This document shows positions 16,185 to 25,325 of a stretch of 64,000 nucleotides of DNA, in pieces. The translations under genes were made by a program, and so were the position numbers. The notes beneath the pieces are model-generated. The model was not told the origin of the DNA and ran no database searches. It worked only from the letters and a program-made list of their open reading frames with translations. The DNA is from Bradyrhizobium stylosanthis (GTDB lineage Bacteria > Pseudomonadota > Alphaproteobacteria > Rhizobiales > Xanthobacteraceae): contig NZ_LVEM01000003.1 in the NCBI RefSeq assembly GCF_001641335.1, positions 713,190 to 777,189 on the forward strand, read 5' to 3'. How positions within the stretch are numbered: the first letter of the stretch is position 1; each line of letters begins with the position of its first letter.

Positions 16185-19100
16185 ATGTCAGTTGCTTTTG
16201 GCGTTGGACCCCAGAATTGGGGCATTAGATCTTTCCCCCTCCAGATCATCGGCATTGTCCAAAGCACGTTGGGGTGCGTAACCCTCACGCGCGATGACGG
16301 CCCGGCCATGCAGGTCAGCATTGGCGACCTTGTCTGCCGCAGGGACGTCATCGAAACGGCTGCGGATGCGCAGGTCGGAATTCGCCTTCTCGACGACACC
16401 GTATTCAACATCGCCAGCGGGGCTCGCGTCGAACTGCGCGAATTCGCCTCCGATTCCGACGCTGCGTCGCGCTCGACCATCGTTACGATCACCAGCGGAA
16501 GCTTTGCGTTCGCCGCCGGCCGGCTGGCAGACGGCGGCACTCTGACGATCGACACGCCCCTCGGCAGCGTTCGCAGCCGCTCCCAAGCGACCGGCTTCGG
16601 CATTCTGACGATGGCGGCGTTGACCTTCGCGATGGTGGACCAGGCACGAGGCGCGGACCCTGACGGTGCGTCCTTGGACAACGACACGCTCACCTACAAG
16701 GACCTTCAGCACGGCGTGTTCGAGCTCATCACCAAGGAGCGCGTGCCGCGACACATCATTGTCGATGATCCCGGCGAAACCGTTGTCCTGAACAGGATCG
16801 GCTCCTCGATCAGCGTGAATCAGGTTACCAACAGCGCTGCGCGCATGGATGAACTGCACGCCGCCCAACAGGACGTGCTTGCCAATCTCACGCGGGGCCC
16901 GATTGGCTCCAGCACGCCGCCTTTTGTCGAGACGCTGTCGCTGCAGCACATCAACTTCACGTCGGAAAATACGACTGCTGCACCCAACCTGCTCCCGAAC
17001 GCGCCGCCGGTCGTGCTCCCCCCGATCGAGGTGCCGCTCCCCACGCTGAAGCTGCCGGCCGGCCCGGTCGAAATCGACACGTTCAGGTTCGACGACAAGT
17101 TCGCCACGACATCGGGCACCTTCACCGCCAGCAACCCGTTCAGCAACACCCTCACCTACGGTCTCGCCGGCGGAACGGCCGGCACCACGGTTCTGAACGG
17201 AGAGACCTACGACCTGTCGCAGAACAGTCCTTATGGCACGCTCTATCTCAACAGCGCATCCGGCGCCTACACGTTCGTCCCGAATGCGTTTGCCATCAAC
17301 GCCCTGTTGTCGCCGACGACCACGAGCTTCGTCATCACGGTCTCGGACGGCTTCGTCTCGACGAGCCAGAGCTTCGTCATCACCATCAACGGCGTCAACG
17401 ACACCGCCATCATCTCGGGCAACGCCGAAGGTACGGTGGTGGAGGCCGGCGGCGTCGCCAATGCGGTACCGGGAACACCGAGCGCAACCGGCATGCTGAC
17501 GGACGCGGATGTCGACAATCCGCCCAACACGTTCACGACGGTGAGCTCGCCCGCCAGGAGCACGGGCGGTTACGGCACTTTCACGATGACGGCCGGCGGC
17601 GTGTGGACCTACACGCTCGACGATAGCAACACCGCAGTACAGTCCCTGAATGCCGGCGACACGCTGATCGATCGATTCACCGTGACCAGCATCGACGGCA
17701 CTCCCCAGGTCGTGACGATTGCGATCCAGGGCAGCAACGACGCCGCCATCGTCTCCGGGGTCACGGCCGGTTCGGTCCTCGAGGCGGGCGTCACCTTGCC
17801 CGGCACACCCGTTGCGACGGGGGCGCTCTTCGCCAGGGATGTGGACAACCTGGCCGACACATTCGTGGAGGTCAACGCACCCACCGCAAGCGCGCAAGCC
17901 TATGGCAGCTTCACCGTCACCACGGCCGGCGTGTGGACCTACACGCTCGACAACACCAATGCCGCGGTGCAGGCACTCAACAGCGGCGACACGCTGACGG
18001 ACAGTTTTACGGTGACAACGATCGACGGCACGCCCCAGATCGTGACGATCACGATCAGCGGCAGCAACGATGGAGCGGTCGTCTCCGGAACGAAGACCGG
18101 CGCGGTGACCGAGGCCGGAGGTGTGGCCAACGGGACGCCCGGCACGCCGACTGCGAGCGGGACATTGACCGATATCGATCCCGACAACACGGCCAATACC
18201 TTCACGCCGGTCATCACGCCAAAGCCGAGCGCAGGCGGCTTCGGCGCTTTCACGATCACCGCGCTCGGCACCTGGACCTACTCGCTCGACGATGGCAACG
18301 CCACGGTGCAGGCGCTCAATGCCGGCGATACGCTGATCGACCAGTTCACCGTGACCACGGTCGACGGCACGCCGCAGACGGTGACGATCACGATCCACGG
18401 CGCGAATGACGCCGCCATCATCTCCGGAACGGCGGCGGGCGCGGTGCTCGAAGCCGGCGTCATCACGTCCGGCACGCCGGTGGCGACCGGCACGCTCACC
18501 GATACCGACGTCGACAATCCGGCCGACACCTTCACGGCGGTGATCTCGCCCACCTCCAGCAACGGCGGTTACGGCACGTTCACGATGACCGCGTCCGGGC
18601 TGTGGACCTATACGCTCGACAACACCAACAACGCGGTCCAGGCGCTCAACAACGGGAACACGCTGACGGACAGCTTCACGGTGACCGCAGCCGACGGCAC
18701 GCCGCAGACGGTGACGATCACCATCAACGGCAGCAACGACAGCGCGGTCATCTCGGGAACGGCGACCGGCGCGGTGACCGAGGCCGGCGGGGTGGCCAAT
18801 GCCACGCCCGGCCAGCCGACGACGACGGGAACACTGACCGATGTCGATCCCGACAACACGGCCAATACCTTCACGCCGGTCACCACACCAAGGCCGAGCG
18901 CGGGCGGCTTCGGCACGTTCACGATGACTGCGCTGGGCACCTGGACCTACACGCTCGACAATACCAACGCCGCGGTGCAGGCCCTCAATGTCGGCGATAC
19001 GCTGACCGACCAGTTCACCGTGACCACGGTCGACGGAACGGCGAAACTGGTGACGATCACGATCAACGGCAGCAACGACGCCGCCATCATTTCGGGAACC

Positions 19101-21002
19101 ACCACAGGCTCGGTGCTCGAGGCAGGCGGCATCGACCCCGGCACGCCCGTCGCGAGCGGCACGCTCACCGATACCGACGTCGACAACCTCGCCAACACCT
19201 TCACGCCGGTGACCTCGCCCACTGCAAGCGACGGCGGCTACGGCAGCTTCACGATGACCGCGTCGGGGGTGTGGACCTATACGCTGGACAACAACAACAG
19301 CGTGGTGGATGCGCTCGGCCCCGGCGATACGCTCACCGACCATTTCACGGTGACGTCCATCGACGGCACCACGCAGGAGGTGGCGATCACCATCCATGGC
19401 GCCAGCGACGCGGACCCCAACGACTTCGACAATCTGGCGGTGGGAAGCACCGTCGTATCCGATCCCCCCTTCGTCTTCGGCACGGCTGGTGGCGACAGCG
19501 TCGCCGGCGGCGGCAGCATTTCCCAGATCATCTACGGCGGCGCCGGCGACGACACCCTGAACGGGACCGGCGTGAACGACACCATCTATGGCGGATCCGG
19601 CGACGATACGATCAAGGGCAACAACGGGGACGACGTCATCTACGGCGGCTCCGGGCAGGACACGATCGACGGCAGCAACGGAAACGACACCATCATCGGC
19701 GGGTTCGGCGCGGACAAGCTCCAGGGCGGCAATGGCGCCGACGTCTTCACTTATCTATCGGTGCTGGACTCCAGAGCCGGCCGGTTCGATACGATCGAGG
19801 ATTTCAGATCGGGCACCGACAAGATCGATTTGACCGCTCTCGGCGCGCTCGGCTTCGTGATCCTGGCATTGAGCTCGGCAAGCTCGTCCGTGCCGCCCCA
19901 CACCATCGCCTGGCTCTACGACAGTTCGGCCAACGAAACCATCGTGTATGTCAATCCGACCGATCAGACCCTCCAGATCGGCGATTCAGGCCTGCTGGAA
20001 GTTCATCTGCAGGGTGTCGCGACCATCGATTCCGCGGACTTCATCGTGAATCAGGCTGCAGCACCGGTCATGGCGGTGAGCGACACGCTCGATCCGGCCG
20101 CAGCTGTGCAAAGCGACGCGCTGGTCACGACGCTCGGCACCTCCGACGTCTCCACGGCGACGACGAACAGCGGCGGCGCCGTATCGCTGGATAGTGGCTG
20201 GACCGCAACCGATGCGAGCTTTCTCTTCGAGGCCGATCGAGATCACGGCGGACGGAGCCACGAGACCGCCGCTCCCGCCCCGGATGAGATCGCGACGGCA
20301 ACCAGCAACCCTGAACCGGCAATCCACGCGCTATCGATAGAGAATTTCAAATTCGTCTTCGAACCATCCCAGACCGAAGACGGTATCCATGCGAACGGAA
20401 TTGGCGCGACCGGCATGCCGGAACAAACTCATGCCGCAGCTTTCAGCGTGCCGGATGCGCTCCCTGCCATCGACCCGCATCTCGGCGACGGCAAGTCCGC
20501 GGAGGCTCACGACCGAAGCAACCCTACCGATATCGGCAGCGCGCGCGATGCCGCTCCCGAGAACGGCCACGTGAACGGCCATGTGAACGGCCAAGAGAAC
20601 GGCCAGGCGAACGATCACGCGAATGACCACGCGAACGGCGGCGACGCTCATTCGAATTCATCGCAGGCAGGTGAGCACGGCCGTGCTTCGGTGGAGGCGC
20701 CCGATGCGCCCAAGAACCAAGGGCATTCTGCGGCGGACGGACCTCCCGGCCAGCACGGAAACTCGCAGGCCCATCCGCCCGGCCGTGGGGATTCCTTCAA
20801 CTTCGCGACCCCGGCGGTGGAGACGCCGGGCATCGCCTTCATTGACGATCACCCGGCGCCGCACGATCCTCATGGGGTCGCGGCACATGGCAATGGACAT
20901 GATGACGTCGCGCTAGCGGGCGATGCTGCGCACCCGGTTGACCACACTCACATCCCGGGCGGCATGGGTGCCTCTCATGTGCCGCACGATTTCCTGGTGT
21001 GA
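16185..21002 (+). CDS. Giant FecR/VCBS/RTX surface protein (type I-secreted adhesin-like)
   Basis: 1605 residues. About 20-210: FecR-like domain (IGIVQSTLGCVTL, DVIETAADAQVGIRLLDDTV, TIDTPLGSVRSR). About 300-404: an extra cadherin-like/VCBS-type domain ending FVITINGV. 405-1073: six VCBS domains starting with NDxAxxSG at residues 405, 518, 628, 741, 851 and 964. About 1118-1190: RTX calcium-binding nonapeptides (GGAGDDTLNG, GGSGDDTIKG, GGSGQDTIDG), then the typical cap FDTIEDFRSGTDKIDLTAL. The C-terminal 370 residues are acidic, His/Asn rich and lack a known domain. There is no classical signal peptide, which suits type I secretion, but no type I exporter is in the window. Role in adhesion or biofilm is inferred. 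Confidence 0.9.
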   Translation: MSVAFGVGPQNWGIRSFPLQIIGIVQSTLGCVTLTRDDGPAMQVSIGDLVCRRDVIETAADAQVGIRLLDDTVFNIASGARVELREFASDSDAASRSTIVTITSGSFAFAAGRLADGGTLTIDTPLGSVRSRSQATGFGILTMAALTFAMVDQARGADPDGASLDNDTLTYKDLQHGVFELITKERVPRHIIVDDPGETVVLNRIGSSISVNQVTNSAARMDELHAAQQDVLANLTRGPIGSSTPPFVETLSLQHINFTSENTTAAPNLLPNAPPVVLPPIEVPLPTLKLPAGPVEIDTFRFDDKFATTSGTFTASNPFSNTLTYGLAGGTAGTTVLNGETYDLSQNSPYGTLYLNSASGAYTFVPNAFAINALLSPTTTSFVITVSDGFVSTSQSFVITINGVNDTAIISGNAEGTVVEAGGVANAVPGTPSATGMLTDADVDNPPNTFTTVSSPARSTGGYGTFTMTAGGVWTYTLDDSNTAVQSLNAGDTLIDRFTVTSIDGTPQVVTIAIQGSNDAAIVSGVTAGSVLEAGVTLPGTPVATGALFARDVDNLADTFVEVNAPTASAQAYGSFTVTTAGVWTYTLDNTNAAVQALNSGDTLTDSFTVTTIDGTPQIVTITISGSNDGAVVSGTKTGAVTEAGGVANGTPGTPTASGTLTDIDPDNTANTFTPVITPKPSAGGFGAFTITALGTWTYSLDDGNATVQALNAGDTLIDQFTVTTVDGTPQTVTITIHGANDAAIISGTAAGAVLEAGVITSGTPVATGTLTDTDVDNPADTFTAVISPTSSNGGYGTFTMTASGLWTYTLDNTNNAVQALNNGNTLTDSFTVTAADGTPQTVTITINGSNDSAVISGTATGAVTEAGGVANATPGQPTTTGTLTDVDPDNTANTFTPVTTPRPSAGGFGTFTMTALGTWTYTLDNTNAAVQALNVGDTLTDQFTVTTVDGTAKLVTITINGSNDAAIISGTTTGSVLEAGGIDPGTPVASGTLTDTDVDNLANTFTPVTSPTASDGGYGSFTMTASGVWTYTLDNNNSVVDALGPGDTLTDHFTVTSIDGTTQEVAITIHGASDADPNDFDNLAVGSTVVSDPPFVFGTAGGDSVAGGGSISQIIYGGAGDDTLNGTGVNDTIYGGSGDDTIKGNNGDDVIYGGSGQDTIDGSNGNDTIIGGFGADKLQGGNGADVFTYLSVLDSRAGRFDTIEDFRSGTDKIDLTALGALGFVILALSSASSSVPPHTIAWLYDSSANETIVYVNPTDQTLQIGDSGLLEVHLQGVATIDSADFIVNQAAAPVMAVSDTLDPAAAVQSDALVTTLGTSDVSTATTNSGGAVSLDSGWTATDASFLFEADRDHGGRSHETAAPAPDEIATATSNPEPAIHALSIENFKFVFEPSQTEDGIHANGIGATGMPEQTHAAAFSVPDALPAIDPHLGDGKSAEAHDRSNPTDIGSARDAAPENGHVNGHVNGQENGQANDHANDHANGGDAHSNSSQAGEHGRASVEAPDAPKNQGHSAADGPPGQHGNSQAHPPGRGDSFNFATPAVETPGIAFIDDHPAPHDPHGVAAHGNGHDDVALAGDAAHPVDHTHIPGGMGASHVPHDFLV
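17397..19403 (+). repeat. Six VCBS repeats arranged as three 223-residue double units
   Basis: Domain starts at 17397, 17736, 18066, 18405, 18735 and 19074 give lengths of 339, 330, 339, 330, 339 and about 330 bases. Odd repeats carry EAGGVANxxPGxP (113 residues); even repeats carry a shorter EAGxxxxGTPVATG form (110 residues). The array is therefore three tandem copies of a 669-base unit. Confidence 0.85.
20566..20645 (+). repeat. Short tandem repeat of about 12 bases coding VNGH-like tetrapeptides
   Basis: Inside the C-terminal tail of the giant surface protein a 12-base unit (GTGAACGGCCAC and variants) is repeated about seven times, coding HVNG-HVNG-QENG-QAND-HAND-HANG. The copies differ at third positions, so the repeat is not recent. 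It makes a very His/Asn-rich, probably disordered and possibly metal-binding stretch. Confidence 0.6.
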
Positions 21003-21068
21003 CATCTGCCAGGCATGCGCATGTCGAGCTTGTATCGCGCGACGTTCGCGCGAGGCCGCCTTGCGGGT

Positions 21069-22007
21069 CTACTTCCGCCCCGGCGGCGGCGCGGCCATCG
21101 CAGCCGCAGGCTCCGGCGGCGTCAGATGGCGCGGGACGATGACGGTCTGGCCCGGCGTGAGCTGCGCGTTCTCTGCCAGCGAGTTGCTCTGCGCGAGCGT
21201 CCACAGCGGCACGCGGTTGGCTGCGGCGATGCTCTCCATGGTGTCGCCGCGCCGTACCGGCACCCGCACGCCGCTGTCCCATAGTTCGACCAGCGTATCG
21301 CCGGGCACGAGATAGCGCAGCGGCACGGCATCGGCCTGGGTCTGCGGCGGAATGCGCGGCAGCTGCGTCACCATCTCGACGATCTGGCGATGGATGTCGT
21401 CGGACTTCTCGATGTTGATATGCGAGACGCGCGCGTTTTCCTTCAGGTCGTAGCTCGCGTAATGGCCGCGAAAGCCGGGCACGGCCACCACGTCGCCGCC
21501 GCCGAGCACGCTGTCGGACAGGAAGATGTTGATGAAGCGCTCGACATTGAGCGGTACGTCGCCGGTCGCATGTGCGGGATCGATGGCGATGACGAGGCTG
21601 ATCGGGACGTTCTCCTTGGCCGCCATCTCGGAGATGACGACCGAGCACAGACCGCCCATGGAATGGCCGATCAGCACGATCGGCGCCGGGCTCTCCTTGT
21701 AGCTGGCGATGGCGCGGTTGCCGATCAGCCGGCAGATGGTGAATTCGTAGACATCCGCGGAGAAGCCGGCCTGCGTCAGCTTCTCGCTGAGCCGGTCCAT
21801 GCCGGTCGAGAAGATCGGGCCCATGGCGCCGCGGAACAGGTAGATCTTGGGCGGCGGCAACGGCTCGAACGGCGGGGGCGGCGGCGCGGCAGGCACCGCC
21901 GCGGTGGCCTTGGCCTTGGACTTGGCCGGTGAGGCAACGGCCGGGCCGGTACCGAGGGCCAGCAGCGCAACCGCTGCCAGCACGACTAGCCGCCTCAAAT
22001 CGATCAT
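21069..22007 (-). CDS. Secreted alpha/beta hydrolase with C-terminal LysM domain
   Basis: A 312-residue exported protein. Signal peptide: MIDLRRLVVLAAVALLALG...AVA. An Ala/Pro linker (PAAPPPPPFEPLPPPK) leads to an alpha/beta hydrolase fold with nucleophile elbow GHSMGG, an Asp in AIDPAHATG and a His in RVSHINIEKSD. The C-terminus about 250-300 is a LysM domain (VPVRRGDTMESIAAANRVPL...LTPGQTVIVP), which binds peptidoglycan or chitin-like glycans. It is thus a cell-wall-anchored esterase or lipase-like enzyme. The ATG at 22007 precedes the signal peptide. A paralogue without LysM lies at 27919-28638. Confidence 0.85.
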   Translation of the reverse strand: MIDLRRLVVLAAVALLALGTGPAVASPAKSKAKATAAVPAAPPPPPFEPLPPPKIYLFRGAMGPIFSTGMDRLSEKLTQAGFSADVYEFTICRLIGNRAIASYKESPAPIVLIGHSMGGLCSVVISEMAAKENVPISLVIAIDPAHATGDVPLNVERFINIFLSDSVLGGGDVVAVPGFRGHYASYDLKENARVSHINIEKSDDIHRQIVEMVTQLPRIPPQTQADAVPLRYLVPGDTLVELWDSGVRVPVRRGDTMESIAAANRVPLWTLAQSNSLAENAQLTPGQTVIVPRHLTPPEPAAAMAAPPPGRK

Positions 22008-22137
22008 CAGTCCGGTAGTCCCACCACGAGAGGCAAAATGCCTCTCCCACCGGGGCTTAGTGACCACCGATTTGGCGGATTTTGGGGCACGGCGGGGCGT
22101 TCGCCCCCCCGCCCGGCGGCCCGGCTCTGACCGGACT

Positions 22138-22947
22138 CTAATACTTTGCGACGACCGGCGTACCCCAGTCGAACTTGTAGTTGAGGCCCGCCTTCACGAT
22201 GTTGCCGCGGGTCGAGAAACTGTAGGTCCCGAAATCGACCCCGACGGGATTGGTCTGCGGGCCGGTGATCGTGCGGCTGCCGAGATCGTAATAGAGGTAT
22301 TCGCCCTTTACGCTCCAGTTGCGGGCGAAAGCCCATTCCGCGCCGGCACCGACCGTCCATCCGAACCGCATGTCCGATGCGCTGGCGATAAACTGGCGCC
22401 CGAGCCCCGGCACCGCGAAGAATTCGTTGATGTTGGCGGTGTCCTTGACGTTGGCGTAGGCGAGACCGCCCGTCACGAACAGCAGCAGCCGTTGCGACAC
22501 GATTCCGCCGAGACGGCCGCGCACGGTCCCGAAGAAATCGATCTTCTCGCTCGCGCTGGTTCGGACGGCGGGACCGATTGCCGGCAGATCGACATTGCGA
22601 GAATCGTTGATGTCGGCGAAGTCGAAATCCGCCTCGATGCCGACCAGTCCGGCCCCGAACTGATAATTCCAGCCGACCTGTCCGCCAACGAGGTAGCCTT
22701 CCGGCCGCAAGCCGCCGACGGCGAAGGGAACGACGCCCGGCTGCGAGACCGTGATCAAGGGACTGCCGGAAACGGCGACGTCGCTGGAGTTATTCCAGGC
22801 ATAGCCGCCGTTCACGCCGATGTAGAAGCCGCTCCAATTGTAGCCGGGGTCGACAGCCGCAGGACGCGCCTTGTAGGCGAGGTCGGCGGCGGACGCCGCC
22901 ACGGGTCCAATGGTGAGGAACAGGGCGGCCGCAAGGAATTTCTTCAT
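22138..22947 (-). CDS. Omp25/OmpA-like outer-membrane beta-barrel protein
   Basis: A 269-residue porin-like protein with signal peptide MKKFLAAALFLTIGPVAASA. The start of the mature part (ADLAYKARPA...YNWSGFYIGVNGGYAWNNSS) and the barrel strands (VGGQVGWNYQFGAGLVGIEADF, GTVRGRLGG, TVGAGAEWAFARNWSVKGEYLYYDLG), ending VKAGLNYKFDW, are typical of the Omp25/RopB-type eight-strand barrels of Rhizobiales. The C-terminus KY departs from the usual terminal Phe. ATG 22947 was chosen because GGGA lies 6 bases upstream; ATG 22953 is also possible. Confidence 0.9.
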   Translation of the reverse strand: MKKFLAAALFLTIGPVAASAADLAYKARPAAVDPGYNWSGFYIGVNGGYAWNNSSDVAVSGSPLITVSQPGVVPFAVGGLRPEGYLVGGQVGWNYQFGAGLVGIEADFDFADINDSRNVDLPAIGPAVRTSASEKIDFFGTVRGRLGGIVSQRLLLFVTGGLAYANVKDTANINEFFAVPGLGRQFIASASDMRFGWTVGAGAEWAFARNWSVKGEYLYYDLGSRTITGPQTNPVGVDFGTYSFSTRGNIVKAGLNYKFDWGTPVVAKY

Positions 22948-23156
22948 ATTCATTCCCAGTCCATCGCGCCCGACATGCAGGGGCGCGAGATTCCAAATGT
23001 CTTCAAGGCTGAGCAAATCCTAGAGGGTCTGGTCGCATTTGGCTGTCACCGCCAAGACACAACCTTGGCGGGTTGGCTTGGACAATTCCGACGGTGTTAA
23101 GCGCGTCGCGACGCCGAGCGGCGCGCGCCGGATGCGTCGCCGCCACCCGTGACCAA

Positions 23157-23777
23157 TCATTGCCTGCTCTTGAGCCGGCTGCGATGCGCGGCCTGCTTGG
23201 CGCGATTGCCGCAGACCGCCATGATGCACCATCGCCGCGCCCGCCGGCGGGTATGGTCGGCAAACAGCATCGTGCAGTGATGGCCCTCGCATGCCTTCAC
23301 GTCGGAGAAGTCCTCCTCGCAGACGAATTTTGCCATGGCTTCGCCGATCGGCAGCAGCAGGGATCGGGATGATTGCCAGCGCCGTGTCGTCCGCAGCGCG
23401 AGGCCATGATGGCTATCGCCGGACCGCGGCTCGATCCGGCTGAACATCTCGTCCTGCTCCAGGAGGTTGTTCAGTGGTCCGAGCTCCTGCAATGCGGCCG
23501 GGCCAAGCGGCTGGCCCGCATGCTCCCGAACAAAGCCCCTGAACCATTCGCGCAACGCACGCGCCTCGCCAGCGACCTCGTCGAGCGCGCCCGGCCGGGC
23601 GCGCGCCTTCAGCGCGTCCAGCTCGTCCGCCGGCACCAACCCGGCCTGCGCCAGCCAGTCGATCAGACCGTCGCCATCCCCCAGCCAATCCACGGGCGTA
23701 TCGACCGGTGTCGCCACCGAATTGAGAAAATCGAGGCCGAGCGAGTCGGCGATGAACATGGCGGGCGGTCTGTCCAT
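23157..23777 (-). CDS. CGNR zinc-finger regulator (ABATE domain)
   Basis: A 206-residue protein with an N-terminal ABATE-type ligand domain (SLGLDFLNSVATP...ALREWFRGFVREHAG) and a C-terminal CGNR zinc finger: CEGHHCTMLFADHTRRRARRWCIMAVCGNRAKQ read as C-x4-C ... C-x4-CGNR. Such proteins are DNA-binding stress regulators. It is divergent from the hydrolase at 23905, with an AT-rich control region between them, and probably regulates that gene and itself (inference). Confidence 0.88.
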   Translation of the reverse strand: MDRPPAMFIADSLGLDFLNSVATPVDTPVDWLGDGDGLIDWLAQAGLVPADELDALKARARPGALDEVAGEARALREWFRGFVREHAGQPLGPAALQELGPLNNLLEQDEMFSRIEPRSGDSHHGLALRTTRRWQSSRSLLLPIGEAMAKFVCEEDFSDVKACEGHHCTMLFADHTRRRARRWCIMAVCGNRAKQAAHRSRLKSRQ

Positions 23778-23813
23778 GAGCGGTCCTTGGCCTGCGCAGA
23801 AGAGCCACCCCTA

Positions 23814-23890
23814 CGTAACCAGTAAAATAGCTATTGACAAGTTACTTCTGGGATACATAACCTAATAATACCAATTTAACAGGTTACATA
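23814..23890. promoter_or_regulatory. Divergent promoter/operator region with AATAGCTATT palindrome
   Basis: An AT-rich island between the CGNR regulator and the hydrolase. It has a perfect 10-base palindrome AATAGCTATT at 23826-23835 overlapping a consensus -35 TTGACA at 23834-23839, with ATAACC 17 bases further as the -10 candidate. GTAAC and GTTAC repeats (GTAACC at about 23816, GTTAC at 23841, GGTTAC at 23882) surround it as inverted and direct half-sites. On the other strand TTGTCA and TACGTA, 17 bases apart, may serve the CGNR gene. Confidence 0.5.
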
Positions 23891-23904
23891 CATTGGAGAC
23901 GGTC

Positions 23905-24756
23905 ATGTCCAAGACCACCTACCGCAGCGCCGACGTCGATGGCTTCAAGGTGTTCTATCGCGAGGCCGGCCCCAAGGGCGCGCCGAAGCTGCTGCTGCTG
24001 CACGGCTTCCCGAGCGCGGGTCACATGTTCCGCGACCTGATCCCGCTGCTTGCCGACAAGTTTCACATCGTCGCGCCCGACCTGCCGGGCTTCGGCCAGT
24101 CCGACATGCCCTCACGCGAAGACTTCATCTACAATTTCGAAAACATCGCGCATGTGATCGAGCGCTTCACCGAAGTGATCGGGTTCGACCGCTTCGCGAT
24201 TTATGTGTTCGACTACGGCGCGCCGACGGGCTTTCGGCTGGCGCTCAGCCATCCCGAACGGATCACAGCCATCATCTCGCAGAACGGCAATGCCTATGAG
24301 GACGGCCTCAGCGATGGCTGGACACCGATCAAGGCCTATTGGCAGGATCCTTCGCCGGCCAACCGCGAGGCGCTGCGTGCCTTCCTCACGCCGGACGCGA
24401 CGCGCTGGCAATACACTCATGGCGTCCCCGATCCGACCATGGTGTCGCCCGACGGACAGAACCTCGACAATTTCTATCTCGCGCGCCCGGGCTCCGACGA
24501 CATACAGCTCGACCTGTTCGGCGACTACAAGAGCAATGTCGCACTCTATCCGTTATTCCAGAGCTACTTCCGTACGCGCAAGCCGCCGTTCCTGGCGGTC
24601 TGGGGCAAGAACGATCCGTTCTTCGTTCCGCCCGGCGCCGAAGCATTCAAGCGCGACAATCCCAATGCGGTGGTGCAGTTCTTCGACACCGGCCATTTCG
24701 CGCTCGAGACGCATGCGGCCGAGATCGCGGACAGCATCCGCGCGTTCTTGAAATGA
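23905..24756 (+). CDS. Alpha/beta hydrolase, haloalkane dehalogenase/epoxide hydrolase-like
   Basis: A 283-residue alpha/beta hydrolase. HGFPSAGHMFRDLIP gives the oxyanion HG-x-P motif. The nucleophile position reads YVFDYGAP, i.e. an Asp, as in haloalkane dehalogenases and epoxide hydrolases rather than Ser esterases. The acid is in WGKNDPFF and the His in TGHFALETH. The product class is sound; the substrate is unknown. The ATG at 23905 is preceded by GGAG at 8 bases. It is convergent with a MarR gene and shares an operator-like palindrome with the next divergent promoter. Confidence 0.87.
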   Translation: MSKTTYRSADVDGFKVFYREAGPKGAPKLLLLHGFPSAGHMFRDLIPLLADKFHIVAPDLPGFGQSDMPSREDFIYNFENIAHVIERFTEVIGFDRFAIYVFDYGAPTGFRLALSHPERITAIISQNGNAYEDGLSDGWTPIKAYWQDPSPANREALRAFLTPDATRWQYTHGVPDPTMVSPDGQNLDNFYLARPGSDDIQLDLFGDYKSNVALYPLFQSYFRTRKPPFLAVWGKNDPFFVPPGAEAFKRDNPNAVVQFFDTGHFALETHAAEIADSIRAFLK

Positions 24757-24796
24757 CGGACTGCGGCGAGAGGCGCAGTGACATCGCGGCCTTGCT

Positions 24797-25300
24797 CTAG
24801 GAGGCCTTGCCCTCAAACGGCAGCAACCGGTTCAAGAGGTCGAGCAGCGTGCGCTGCTCGGCCTCGCTCAGCGGGGCCAGCATCTTCTGGTTATAAGGCT
24901 CCGTCAGCCGCGCTCCCTCGGCAATGACCTTTGCGCCCTTCGGCGTGAGCATGAGCTCGACCGCGCGGCGATCGGCCTTCGAACGGCTGCGCTTGATGAA
25001 GCCCGACGATTCGAGCTCGTTGAGGATCTTGATCAGGTTCGGCAGGCGCAGCCGAAGCAGGCTGGCGAGGCTGCTCGGCGGCACGCCGGGATTGTCGCGA
25101 ATGACGACGAAGATCGCATAGGTCGCAGGCGTCAGCCCCAGGGCGGCGAACTCCTCGTAAAAGCCTTCGAAGAACTTGAGCTGCGCGAGGCGCAGCATGA
25201 AGCCGGGCGTGCGTTGCAGCGCGCGCAGGTCCAGCGAGCTTTCCGGCTGGGATGCGGACTTTGTTCCGGGACTCACTCGTCTTGGGCTCATCATCCTCAT
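24797..25300 (-). CDS. MarR-family transcriptional regulator
   Basis: A 167-residue protein with a winged-helix MarR domain at about 60-135: GLTPATYAIFVVIRDNPGVP, SLASLLRLRLPNLIKILNELESSGFI and the wing RSKADRRAVELMLTPKGAKVI. The DRR and T-x-x-G motifs are intact. Two to three Met codons are possible starts (25300, 25294, 25291). It is divergent from the binding-protein/P450 operon and probably represses it through the inverted repeat at 25340-25362. MarR proteins of this type often sense aromatic acids, which fits the P450. Confidence 0.9.
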   Translation of the reverse strand: MRMMSPRRVSPGTKSASQPESSLDLRALQRTPGFMLRLAQLKFFEGFYEEFAALGLTPATYAIFVVIRDNPGVPPSSLASLLRLRLPNLIKILNELESSGFIKRSRSKADRRAVELMLTPKGAKVIAEGARLTEPYNQKMLAPLSEAEQRTLLDLLNRLLPFEGKAS

Positions 25301-25325
25301 CCGCGCGCGGCCGAAATCGGCCGAA

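Noticed and set aside
16188..19397. Open frame of 1069 codons antisense to the VCBS protein
   Set aside because: It is an artefact of the repeats and high GC; the sense strand has clear FecR and VCBS domains and the antisense product looks like no protein.
17397..19403. Repeats that might suggest a CRISPR array
   Set aside because: The period is 330-339 bases, the units are coding and in frame, and there are no short spacers.
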